Assembly (NCBI RefSeq): GCF_003970925.1 | Contig: NZ_RWJF01000001.1 | Location: 2,350,501 to 2,414,500 of the forward strand | Direction of reading: 5' to 3' | Length of the DNA: 64,000 nt | From: Sphingomonas ginkgonis | GTDB taxonomy: Bacteria; Pseudomonadota; Alphaproteobacteria; Sphingomonadales; Sphingomonadaceae | Shown: positions 13,661-21,615 of the stretch, piece by piece | Numbering within the stretch: the stretch's first letter is position 1 | How the letters are laid out: the number at the start of each line of letters is the position of its first letter | Made by a program: the position numbers and the translations under genes | Notes under the pieces: generated by a model | Told to the model about the DNA's origin: nothing | Seen by the model: only the letters and a program-made list of their open reading frames with translations | Databases searched by the model: none

Positions 13661-14718
13661 ACGACTTCGCCGTGAAGCCGCCCGGCAAGATCACCATCCG
13701 CGAGGTTGCCGCAGCCGCCGGCGTCTCGCTGCAGACCGTTAGCCGGGTCATCAACAAGGGCCCCAACGTCAGCGACAAAGCGCGCCGCCGGGTCGAGGAA
13801 GCGGTCGCCGCGCTCGGCTATTCGCCCAGCATCGCCGCTCGGCGGATGGGCGGCAGCAAGTCCTATCTCCTGCTCGCGCTCAACGACCGCGACCGCACCA
13901 TTGAGACTTGGCAGCTGCGCGAGGGCACCGACTGGGTCGACCAGATGCTGCTCGGCGGCATGCTGACCTGCGCCGAGCACGGCTACCGGCTGATCTTCGA
14001 ACTGGTCGACACCCACAGCGACAACATCGAGCGCGAGCTGGCCGGGGCGCTCGCCGCGCTGCGCCCCGACGGTGTGATCCTCACCCCGCCGCACAGCGAC
14101 AACGCGACCATCGTCCGCCTGCTCGACAAGCATGGCGTGCCTTGCGCCCGGATCGGCGGATGGGAGGGGCTCGGCGGCTCGCTGATAAGAATGGACGATC
14201 TCGAGGCCGCCGCCCGGACCGTCGAGCATCTCGCCGGCCACGGCCACCGCCGCGTGGCCTTCATCGCCGGCGATCCCGAATACCGGCTCTCCGAGGAACG
14301 CGTCGCCGGCTACCGCGCGGCGGTTGAGCGGCTCGGTCTCGACCGCGACCCGGAGCTCCTCGAGCAGGGCGATTTCGGCTTCGAGTCCGGCGCCGCCGCG
14401 ACCCGCCGGCTGCTCGCACTCGACCGCCCGCCAACGGCGATCGTCGCCAGCAGTGACCAGATGGCGCTGGCGGTGCTAGCGGTCGCCCGCGAGCGCGACC
14501 TGATGGTGCCCGACGCCCTCTCCGTTGTCGGTTTCGACGACACGCCGATCGCCCGCACCAGCGTTCCGCCGCTGACCGCCGTCTCGCAGCCGGTCTCGGC
14601 GATGACCGCCTGCGCCGCCCGGCTGCTGATCGAAGGCAGCGACAGCGCCGCGCTTCCGCACATCATCAATTTTGAGCTGGCGGTGCGCGCCTCGACCGGC
14701 CCCGCACCGCGCGGATGA
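13657..14718 (+). CDS. LacI-family transcriptional regulator
   Basis: A 353-residue LacI/GalR regulator. The N-terminal helix-turn-helix ITIREVAAAAGVSLQTVSRV is followed by the hinge helix region GYSPSIAARRMGG and a periplasmic-binding-protein-like sensor domain (PDGVILTPP, RRVAFIAGDP, SVVGFDDTPIA). It lies inside the locus and overlaps the stop and start of its neighbours by ATGA. The LacI-type operators at 7237 and 15935 are the obvious targets. The inducer is probably a sugar released by the GH3 enzyme; this is inference. Confidence 0.95.
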   Translation: MNDFAVKPPGKITIREVAAAAGVSLQTVSRVINKGPNVSDKARRRVEEAVAALGYSPSIAARRMGGSKSYLLLALNDRDRTIETWQLREGTDWVDQMLLGGMLTCAEHGYRLIFELVDTHSDNIERELAGALAALRPDGVILTPPHSDNATIVRLLDKHGVPCARIGGWEGLGGSLIRMDDLEAAARTVEHLAGHGHRRVAFIAGDPEYRLSEERVAGYRAAVERLGLDRDPELLEQGDFGFESGAAATRRLLALDRPPTAIVASSDQMALAVLAVARERDLMVPDALSVVGFDDTPIARTSVPPLTAVSQPVSAMTACAARLLIEGSDSAALPHIINFELAVRASTGPAPRG

Positions 14719-15893
14719 CCACCGACGAACGGCAGCCGACCCGCCTGCTGATCGCCTTTGCCCTTGCTTGGGCGGGCGGCTGCATCGCCTACACCCCCTT
14801 CCTCACATTGCTACTGCCGATACGGCTGACCGAGCTGACGGGCAGCGCGGACCGCGACTGGCTCGCGCTGTCGGCGACGCTAGGGGCCATCGCCGCCAGC
14901 CTTTCCAACATCCTGTGGGGTTGGCTGAGCGATCGCAGCGGGGTGCGGCGCGCCTGGTTCGGCACCGGCCTCCTTCTCACCACGCTCGGTACCTGGCTGG
15001 TCACCCGCGCCGAGGACGCCCCGACCCTGCTCGCCTCGGTGGTCGCCTGGCAGGTGGCGCTCAACATGTTGCTCGGGCCGCTCGCCGCCTATTTCGCCGA
15101 CAGCGTACCCGACCGCCAGAAGGGTGCGTTCGGCGGGCTGCTCGCCTTCGGCCCGGCCAGCGCCGCGCTGTCGCTGCTCGCCGTTTCGGCCGTCCCGCCG
15201 CACCTTCCCGCGCAACTCGCGGTCATCACCGGGGTGGTGGTCGCCTGCATGATCCCGCTGCTGCTGCTCGGCCGGGCAAAGCCGATCGCCGCCCGCGCCC
15301 ATGCCGCCGCCCCTGCGACCGATAGCCCCGCGCATGGCCGCGCGACTCTCCTCGCGCTGTGGATCGCGCGGCTGGTGGTGCAAGTCGCCGAGGGACTGCT
15401 GTTTCTCTTCATCTACTATGTGCTGCGCGAGCGCTCGGGTGGCCAGCTCAGCGTCGCCGAATATGGCCTCGCCAACGCCTCGGTGCAGATGCTCGCCATC
15501 CCTGTCGCGCTCGGCCTCGGGCGGGTGTCGGACCGGACCGGCCGGCGCAAGCGCCCGCTGCTGGCGATGCTGGCGATGATGGCCGCCGGCCTTGCCGGCA
15601 TGGCGATCTTCCACGACTGGACGCTGATCGTTGTCGCTTATGCGACCTTCCTGACCGGCTCGAACAGCTTCCTAGCGCTGCATTCGACCTTCGCCATGCA
15701 GAAGCTGCCCCGACCGGCGAACTACGGCCGCGACCTCGGTGTCTTCAATCTCACCAACACCCTGCCCTCACTGACCACGCCGCTGCTCGCCGTCGCCGTG
15801 ATCGGCCACTTCGGCTATTCCGGGCTGCTCGCCGGCCTCGCCGTGGCAATGGTCATCCCGGCAGCCGTGCTGCTCCGCCTCCGGCTCGACTGA
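14715..15893 (+). CDS. MFS transporter (sugar or glycoside uptake, inner membrane)
   Basis: A 392-residue major facilitator with about twelve hydrophobic helices and the loop motifs GWLSDRSGVRR (cytoplasmic loop 2-3) and GRVSDRTGRRKR (loop 8-9). It resembles the MFS_1-like group that includes sugar and phenylpropionate transporters. It overlaps the LacI stop by ATGA and precedes the GH3 gene, so it is the likely inner-membrane carrier for the sugar or small glycoside brought in by the TonB receptor. Substrate is inferred from context. Confidence 0.88.
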   Translation: MTTDERQPTRLLIAFALAWAGGCIAYTPFLTLLLPIRLTELTGSADRDWLALSATLGAIAASLSNILWGWLSDRSGVRRAWFGTGLLLTTLGTWLVTRAEDAPTLLASVVAWQVALNMLLGPLAAYFADSVPDRQKGAFGGLLAFGPASAALSLLAVSAVPPHLPAQLAVITGVVVACMIPLLLLGRAKPIAARAHAAAPATDSPAHGRATLLALWIARLVVQVAEGLLFLFIYYVLRERSGGQLSVAEYGLANASVQMLAIPVALGLGRVSDRTGRRKRPLLAMLAMMAAGLAGMAIFHDWTLIVVAYATFLTGSNSFLALHSTFAMQKLPRPANYGRDLGVFNLTNTLPSLTTPLLAVAVIGHFGYSGLLAGLAVAMVIPAAVLLRLRLD

Positions 15894-15934
15894 TCGTCGC
15901 ACGACTCCGCTTGCATCGGTCTCCGCTTTCGGCA

Positions 15935-15952
15935 ATTGTGAACGTTATCAAA
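15935..15952. promoter_or_regulatory. LacI-family operator before the GH3 gene
   Basis: ATTGTGAA-CG-TTATCAAA shares its left half exactly with the site at 7237 and has the classic LacI core AACGTT. The right half is degenerate. It lies 22 bp before the GH3 start codon, where a bound repressor would block transcription. It implies that the GH3 gene has its own regulated promoter. Confidence 0.65.
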
Positions 15953-15973
15953 AAAGATCGAAGGGGGAGAGTC

Positions 15974-18445
15974 ATGGTCGCAACCAAGTGGCGCGGAGCG
16001 ACCGCGCTGGCCGCAGTCCTGGGCCTCGGCGGGCCTGCCGCCATGAGCCAGGCGCAGGCTCCGGCGCTGAGCCCGGTCGCTCATCCGGCGCGCTGGCCCG
16101 TCGCAGCCAGCCCCGCGACCTTCACCGACGCCGCCACCGAGTCGCGGATCAGCCGGATGATGGCCGGCATGACGCTCGAGCAGAAGGTCGGCCAGACGAT
16201 CCAGGGCGACATCAGCACGATGAAGCCGGAGGATCTCGACACCTATCCCCTCGGCTCGATCCTCGCTGGCGGCAACAGCGGCCCGTTCGGCGACGAGCGC
16301 GCTTCCTCCTCGAAATGGGCCGAGCTCGTCCGCCAGTACCGCGCCCACTCGCGCGCATCGGGCGGCATCCCGATCCTGTTCGGGGTCGACGCCGTCCATG
16401 GCCATTCCAACGTCCCCGGCGCGACCATCTTCCCCCACAATGTCGCGCTCGGCGCCACCCATGACCCGGCGCTAATCCAGCGGATCGGCGCAGCCGCGGC
16501 CGCCGAGGTCACCGCCAGCGGGATCGAGTGGACCTTCGCCCCCACCATCACCGTTCCGCAGGATCTGCGCTGGGGCCGCAGCTACGAGGGCTTCTCGTCC
16601 GATCCCCAGCTGGTCGCCTCCTACGCCCGCGCCATGACTCTTGGCCTGCAGGGCTCTTTGGTTGTCGGCCGCCCGGTCGACGGCAACCATGTCGCCGCCA
16701 CCCCCAAGCATTTTCTCGCCGACGGCGGCACTCTCGGCGGCAAGGACCAGGGCGACGCCCGGATCTCCGAAGCCGAGCTGATCGCCAAGCATGCCCAAGG
16801 CTACCCCGCCGCGATCAACGCCGGCGCGCTCACCGTCATGGTCAGCTTCTCCTCCTGGAATGGCGAGAAGAACCACGGCAACCAGTCGCTGCTGACCGGC
16901 GTCCTCAAGGGCCGGATGGGCTTCAAGGGCCTGCTGGTCGGCGACTGGAACGCCCATGGCCAGGTCGAGGGCTGCACCACCATCCATTGCCCCGCCGCCT
17001 ACAATGCCGGGCTCGACCTGTTCATGGCACCCGACAGCTGGAAAGGCCTTTACGAGAACACCATCGCCGACGTTCGCGCCGGGCGCGTCCCGATGGCGCG
17101 GATCGACGATGCAGTGCGCCGCATCCTCCGGGTCAAGGCCAAGCTCGGATTGCTCGACGGCCGCCCGGTCCGCGACGTTCCCGCCGAGCTCGGCAGCGAG
17201 GCGCACCGGGCCATCGCCCGCGAGGCTGTCGCCAAGAGCCTCGTCCTCCTCAAGAACAACGGCATTCTCCCGGTGAAACCCGGCGCCCGCGTGCTGGTCG
17301 CGGGTGACGGCGCCGACAACATGGCCAAACAGGCCGGCGGCTGGACCATCACCTGGCAGGGCAGCGACACCAGCAAGAAGGATTTCCCCAACGGCCGGAC
17401 GATCTGGGACGGGATCAGCAGCGCGGTCCGGGCCAGCGGCGGCAGCGCCGAGCTCGCCGCCGACGGCCGTTACGGCCAAAAGCCCGATGTCGCTATCGTC
17501 GTGTTCGGCGAGCCGCCCTATGCCGAGTTCCAGGGCGACATCGCCACGCTCGCCTACCAGCCGCAGGCACAGACCGATCTCGCGCTGCTCAGGCGCCTCA
17601 AGGCCGCCGGGATCCCGGTGGTCTCGGTCTTCCTGTCCGGCCGCCCGCTGTTCACCTCGGCCGAGATCAATGCCTCCGATGCGTTCGTCGCCGCATGGCT
17701 CCCCGGCACGCAGGGCGACGGCGTCGCCGACGTGCTGGTCTCCGCGCGCGGCGGCCGCCCGACCCGCGACTTCACCGGCCGACTGCCTTACGCCTGGCCG
17801 CGCGACGCGCGCTCGCCGGTCGTCAATCCGCTGTTCGCTCGCGGCTACGGTCTCAGCTACGCCAAGCCGGGCCGGGTCGGACCGCTCGCGGAGACGCCCG
17901 GCATCGATCTTTCGCAGGCGCTCAACGTCGAGAGCTATTTCGATCGCGGCCAGACGCTCGCGCCCTGGGCAATGACCCTGGTCGATGCCAACGGATCGCG
18001 GCCGGTCCGCGGCGCCGCCTCGGCGAGCCCGCTCTCGCTGGTCCGCGCTCGCCCGGTCGATGTCGCCGCGCAGGAGGATTCGCTCGCGATCGAGTGGACC
18101 GGCCCCGGCGCAGTCTCGATCGACGGACCCGAAGCGGACCTCGACCGCCAGCTGACCGGAGCCTTCGGGCTCCAGGCCGACATGATCGTCACCCGCCCGG
18201 CGAGCGCGGCCGTCACGCTCGGCGTGGCCGGCCAGGCGCTCGACGCGAGCGCCGCGCTCGGCAAGGCCGGTCCGGTCCACCTGCTGGTGCCGCTGCGCTG
18301 CTATGCCGACCGCGGCGCCAACTTCCGCGCGGTGCGCACCCCGGTCCAGATCCAGTCGAGCGGCGCGTTCGGGCTTACTATCCAGCGGCTGAAGCTGGTT
18401 CCGATCGGCGCGCCGACGCCTTGCCTGCCGGCGCCGCGCGGCTAG
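15974..18445 (+). CDS. Secreted GH3 beta-glucosidase / exo-glucanase
   Basis: An 823-residue glycoside hydrolase of family 3. The start at 15974 follows GGGGGAGAG and begins a signal peptide ending near AMSQAQA; a longer upstream frame overlaps the MFS gene and is not used. The N-terminal barrel begins near residue 55 (RMMAGMTLEQKVGQ), with FGVDAVHGHSNV and the nucleophile motif LLVGDWNAHGQ (Asp324). A second alpha/beta domain follows (SLVLLKNNGILPV, VVFGEPPYAEFQGD), then a C-terminal beta domain from about 640. The architecture resembles ExoP-type 1,3/1,4-beta-glucan glucohydrolases. It is probably periplasmic and releases glucose from imported oligoglucosides or plant glucosides. Confidence 0.93.
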   Translation: MVATKWRGATALAAVLGLGGPAAMSQAQAPALSPVAHPARWPVAASPATFTDAATESRISRMMAGMTLEQKVGQTIQGDISTMKPEDLDTYPLGSILAGGNSGPFGDERASSSKWAELVRQYRAHSRASGGIPILFGVDAVHGHSNVPGATIFPHNVALGATHDPALIQRIGAAAAAEVTASGIEWTFAPTITVPQDLRWGRSYEGFSSDPQLVASYARAMTLGLQGSLVVGRPVDGNHVAATPKHFLADGGTLGGKDQGDARISEAELIAKHAQGYPAAINAGALTVMVSFSSWNGEKNHGNQSLLTGVLKGRMGFKGLLVGDWNAHGQVEGCTTIHCPAAYNAGLDLFMAPDSWKGLYENTIADVRAGRVPMARIDDAVRRILRVKAKLGLLDGRPVRDVPAELGSEAHRAIAREAVAKSLVLLKNNGILPVKPGARVLVAGDGADNMAKQAGGWTITWQGSDTSKKDFPNGRTIWDGISSAVRASGGSAELAADGRYGQKPDVAIVVFGEPPYAEFQGDIATLAYQPQAQTDLALLRRLKAAGIPVVSVFLSGRPLFTSAEINASDAFVAAWLPGTQGDGVADVLVSARGGRPTRDFTGRLPYAWPRDARSPVVNPLFARGYGLSYAKPGRVGPLAETPGIDLSQALNVESYFDRGQTLAPWAMTLVDANGSRPVRGAASASPLSLVRARPVDVAAQEDSLAIEWTGPGAVSIDGPEADLDRQLTGAFGLQADMIVTRPASAAVTLGVAGQALDASAALGKAGPVHLLVPLRCYADRGANFRAVRTPVQIQSSGAFGLTIQRLKLVPIGAPTPCLPAPRG

Positions 18446-18452
18446 CGGCAGC

Positions 18453-19613
18453 CTACTCGGCGGCGATCGCCAGGCCCTCGTCGACGTCGGGCTGCTGCTC
18501 GGCGTCGACCCCGGCCTCGAGAGCCGCCTCGTCAGCGGCGAGATCGGCGGCGTCGGCCTCGGTAATCCCGAACCGCGCCGCCACGTCGGGCGCGAAGCGC
18601 AGCAGGTCGGGCCGCAGCCGAAGCAGGCTCAGGTCCTTCGACTTGCCCTCCAGCATCACGTCGAACACCAGTCCTTCCGCCGTCCGCATGAAGGTCGCGA
18701 ACTCGAATGGGTTGGTGAAGTCGGCGTGCCCGGTCCAGATCGGCGGGCGGAGCACCGTTTTGACCCGCGCGGTCGCCTTGACCGGTCCCTTGAGCAGCGC
18801 CTTGGACTTGCTCGCCTTGCCGGCCTTCGCCGCCTCGCGCTGCTTGGGCGTGATCTTCTGTTTCAGCTCGCGCATCTCCGTCCGCGGTGAGGAGAAGTGC
18901 AGCTTGGGCCGCACCCCGTTCGGCCAGGTTGCCATGAACTTCTCGAGCGTGTCGCGCAGGTCCAGTCGCTCGGGGTTCAAGCACCAGAAGTGCTGATAGT
19001 CGAACACGAGCCGGACTCCGGTGCGTTCGTGGATCCACAGCGCGTCGGCGGCGGAGAAGCGGATGTCGTCATTCTCCAGCACCAGCCGGCGGCGGACATG
19101 CTCGGGGCACTGGCTCCATCCATCGATCCACCGCGCCCGGCTCGCCTCGCGGTCGTCGTAGACCCCGCCGACATGGGTCACCATGACCGCCTCGTCGTCC
19201 AGTTCCATCCGGTCGAGCATCTCGGCCTGGCTCGACAGGTCCCAGATGCTCTTGCGGGTAAGCTCCGGGTCGGGCGCGTTCAGCAGCACATATTGCGACG
19301 GGTGAAAGGACAGGCGAATGCCGTAGCCCCGCGCCTTTGCCCCGAACGCACGCAGCTCCGCGTTGCTGTCCGCCACCATCGAATGGAACTGCGGCATGTC
19401 GGGGTGGGTCGCGTAGGGCGCGATGTCCGATGACATCCGGTACATGTCGATGCCCTCGCGGTGGAGATAGTCGAGCACCGGGTCGAGCAGCTCGAGCGAG
19501 CATTTGAGGTGCGGGTCCTTCTGCCAGCGGCGGGTATCCTGTGTCTTCATCCCGCCGCGGCCCATCACCTTGACGGGGAAGCCGAGGCGGAGCGGGTAGC
19601 TGGGGTCGGTCAT
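18453..19613 (-). CDS. uvsE: UV DNA damage endonuclease UvsE
   Basis: A 386-residue UvsE/UVDE family TIM-barrel endonuclease, which nicks DNA 5' of UV photoproducts independently of UvrABC. Family motifs: RLGFPVKVMG at the start, YRMSSDIAPYATHP, RLSFHPSQYVLLNAP, THVGGVYDDRE, LVLENDD and PKLHFSSPR, which carry the metal-binding His, Glu and Asp residues. It is longer than the usual ~300 residues because of a basic insertion (ELKQKITPKQREAAKAGKAS) and an acidic, Ala-rich tail. The start overlaps the stop of the DHH gene upstream (ATGA). It converges on the GH3 gene with only 7 bp between stops. Confidence 0.9.
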   Translation of the reverse strand: MTDPSYPLRLGFPVKVMGRGGMKTQDTRRWQKDPHLKCSLELLDPVLDYLHREGIDMYRMSSDIAPYATHPDMPQFHSMVADSNAELRAFGAKARGYGIRLSFHPSQYVLLNAPDPELTRKSIWDLSSQAEMLDRMELDDEAVMVTHVGGVYDDREASRARWIDGWSQCPEHVRRRLVLENDDIRFSAADALWIHERTGVRLVFDYQHFWCLNPERLDLRDTLEKFMATWPNGVRPKLHFSSPRTEMRELKQKITPKQREAAKAGKASKSKALLKGPVKATARVKTVLRPPIWTGHADFTNPFEFATFMRTAEGLVFDVMLEGKSKDLSLLRLRPDLLRFAPDVAARFGITEADAADLAADEAALEAGVDAEQQPDVDEGLAIAAE

Positions 19614-20680
19614 GCTGGCACCTGTGCTTGAGGGAGGCCGAGCCCGGCAATGAACGCGTTCCAGTCGGCGCTTCGGAGCGCGCCGCCGGTCGCCTGGGCG
19701 TGGCCGTTGCCGTAGCGCCCGTCGGCATTCGCCGGCCGGTGTTCGGCGAGAAAATCGATGAGGTTGCGTCCGCTCGCCGAGCGCGCGGCGAAATGGACCC
19801 AGCCCGCACGGTAGCCGCGATTGGCGGCGATCACGATCTTGTCCTTGAGCCGCATACGCCACTGTTGCGCGACCAGCGGGTGGATCTGGCATTCGCTGTC
19901 GAGCTGGATCAGCGCCACGTCGCCGGCGATCTGCGGCGGGGCGCGCTTGGCCGCCTCCATCGCCGTGCGGACCTCGGCCTTGGCGGTATGGAGCGCTAGC
20001 GCGTCCTCGCCCGTCCCCTTGGTGATCTCCTTCGGCCCGTCGCTGGAGAGCAGCAGCCGGAGCGCCGGGCCAGCATCCGCCGCGCCTGTCCGCCGCGGCG
20101 CGTTGAGCAGCGACACCGCGTCCTTAAGCGCGGTCTTGCCGAACCGCTTTTCCGCGTCGGCGAGTTCGGGGAAGCCGCGTTTCTCCGCCATGTCGCCGAT
20201 CAGCCCGATCGCCGCCAGCCACAACAATCCTTCGTCGGCGTCCAGCGCGCCCGCCGCCCACCAGGCGAGCAGCGCGGTGGTCGGCTCGGGGTCGAGCCCG
20301 TTGCCGCTGATGGTGATCGCGTCCTCGGGCTCACCGGTCGGGACATGGTGGTCGATTACCAGCGTCGGGCAGCCGGGCAGCACCGGCTCGGGCCGGGTGC
20401 CCAGGTCGGCGACGATCAGCCCGCCCGGGTCGAGCACCGCCAGCCGGTCGCGGACCGCTTCGTCCCACGGCCCCTCGCCCTTCCCGACGAGCGCCGGCAC
20501 CGCATGGCGCCCATGAGCCTCCAGCGCCCGCACCAGCAGCGCGGCGGCGCTCAGCCCATCGGCGTCGAAATGACCCAGTACGACCATCGGGCGCGCCGGA
20601 TCGAACCACGCCAGCGCCTCGCGCATCGCTGCCGCGGCATCGCCGCGCGGGTCTCTGCTGTTGCTGAGGCGGCCGAGCAT
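19610..20680 (-). CDS. DHH-family phosphoesterase (RecJ-like)
   Basis: A 356-residue protein starting at ATG 20680 (a longer frame upstream has no family sequence). It carries the DHH phosphoesterase motifs: VVLGHFDADGLSAAA (motif I), LIVADLG (motif II) and TLVIDHHVP (motif III, DHH), plus a C-terminal DHHA1-like region ending with YGNGHAQATGG, which contains the glycine-rich GGGHxxA-like signature. RecJ-type members degrade single-stranded DNA; others cleave nanoRNA or cyclic dinucleotides. Translational coupling to uvsE suggests a DNA repair role, but this is inference. It is shorter than classical RecJ (~570). Confidence 0.85.
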   Translation of the reverse strand: MLGRLSNSRDPRGDAAAAMREALAWFDPARPMVVLGHFDADGLSAAALLVRALEAHGRHAVPALVGKGEGPWDEAVRDRLAVLDPGGLIVADLGTRPEPVLPGCPTLVIDHHVPTGEPEDAITISGNGLDPEPTTALLAWWAAGALDADEGLLWLAAIGLIGDMAEKRGFPELADAEKRFGKTALKDAVSLLNAPRRTGAADAGPALRLLLSSDGPKEITKGTGEDALALHTAKAEVRTAMEAAKRAPPQIAGDVALIQLDSECQIHPLVAQQWRMRLKDKIVIAANRGYRAGWVHFAARSASGRNLIDFLAEHRPANADGRYGNGHAQATGGALRSADWNAFIAGLGLPQAQVPA

Positions 20681-21081
20681 GAGCGAACAACGTCGTCCCG
20701 CCGACGAGGCTCCCGAGCGACCAAGTTTCCCTGCCGCCCGCAATGACGCCAAGCAGAACCCCCGACCACGATACCCGACGATGACGTCGGCAATCGGGCT
20801 TAGGTCGCCTGGCCTACTAGACCTCACCGACCATGCGGAAGAATAGGCCAGAGGCTGGAGGCTGCGAAGCAATCCTGAACGTCTCGCTCGCCATCACGGC
20901 CTCGGCGCAGTCGCATGAATAGCAAGGCCGGAACCCGGGACTGGTCGTCGCTACGCCCGAACCACACCGGACCGGTCGCCGGCGTGCAGGAGCTGAAGGG
21001 AGCGGGAGCCGACTGCCCCAACATGGCCAGCAGAGCCTTCAGCTCCTGCCGCCGGCACGAACCGAGCGCCGCTCGGCCGCC
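20681..21081. other. 401-bp gene-free stretch with a large hairpin
   Basis: I find no convincing protein gene here: the short open frames lack start context and family sequence. The notable element is the long inverted repeat at 20978-21056. The part near 20681-20800 should hold the promoter for the DHH-uvsE pair, but no clear box is seen. Confidence 0.5.
20978..21056 (-). terminator. Long stem-loop after regA (probable operon end)
   Basis: Arms 20978-20999 and 21036-21056 pair over 21 bp with one bulged T: GCCGGCG, then GCAGGAGCTGAAGG on one side, CCTTCAGCTCCTGC and CGCCGGC on the other. The loop is 36 nt. It begins 26 bp after the regA stop in the direction of transcription. There is no T tract, so it may act as a 3' end stabiliser, a factor-dependent terminator or the relic of a small mobile element. 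Confidence 0.6.
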
Positions 21082-21615
21082 TCAGCTCAGCCGCCGCTTC
21101 TCCAGCTTTCGCGCCAGCGTGCGCCGGTGCATTCCCAGCCGCCGTGCGGTCTCCGAAATGTTGAACCCCGTTTCGGACAGCGTCTGGTTGATCCGCTCCC
21201 ATTCCAGGTTCTTGATCGATGTCGGGCGCCCCGCGACCGGGGCCGAGGCATCACCCTCGCCGTGCCCGAACGCCTCCTCGATGTCGTCGGTGTTGGCCGG
21301 CTTGGGCAGATAATAGCATGCGCCGAGCTTGATGGCCTCGACCGCGGTGCTGATGCTGGCGAAGCCGGTCAGCACCACGATCCGGATCGCTGGATCATGC
21401 GCGTGGAGCTGCTCGACGCAGCCCAGCCCCGAGGCGGTCCCGAGCTTCAGATCGACCACCGCGAATTCGAACCGCTCGCGGTCGAGGAGCCGCGCGAGCG
21501 CGTCGGGGCTCGCGGCGTGCAGCACCGCATAGCCGCGCCGCTCGAACGAGCGCTGCAGCGTCCGCGCGAACGTCGCGTCATCCTCGACAATCACCAGCCG
21601 CCGCGTCTCGCTCAT
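21082..21615 (-). CDS. regA: RegA/PrrA/ActR-type redox response regulator
   Basis: A 177-residue response regulator with a receiver (VIVEDDATF; acceptor Asp55 in FAVVDLKLG; VVLTGFAS; YYLPKPA) and a C-terminal Fis-type helix-turn-helix, NISETARRLGMHRRTLARKL, almost the signature of the RegA/PrrA/ActR family. These regulators control respiration, terminal oxidases and redox metabolism in alphaproteobacteria. The start overlaps the stop of the cognate kinase gene by ATGA. It is the last gene of the cyo operon, so it probably regulates the oxidase genes with which it is cotranscribed. Confidence 0.93.
   Translation of the reverse strand: MSETRRLVIVEDDATFARTLQRSFERRGYAVLHAASPDALARLLDRERFEFAVVDLKLGTASGLGCVEQLHAHDPAIRIVVLTGFASISTAVEAIKLGACYYLPKPANTDDIEEAFGHGEGDASAPVAGRPTSIKNLEWERINQTLSETGFNISETARRLGMHRRTLARKLEKRRLS

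Noticed and set aside
15359..15973. N-terminal extension of the GH3 frame into the MFS gene.
   Set aside because: The start at 15974 has a ribosome-binding site and a signal peptide, and an operator lies just before it.
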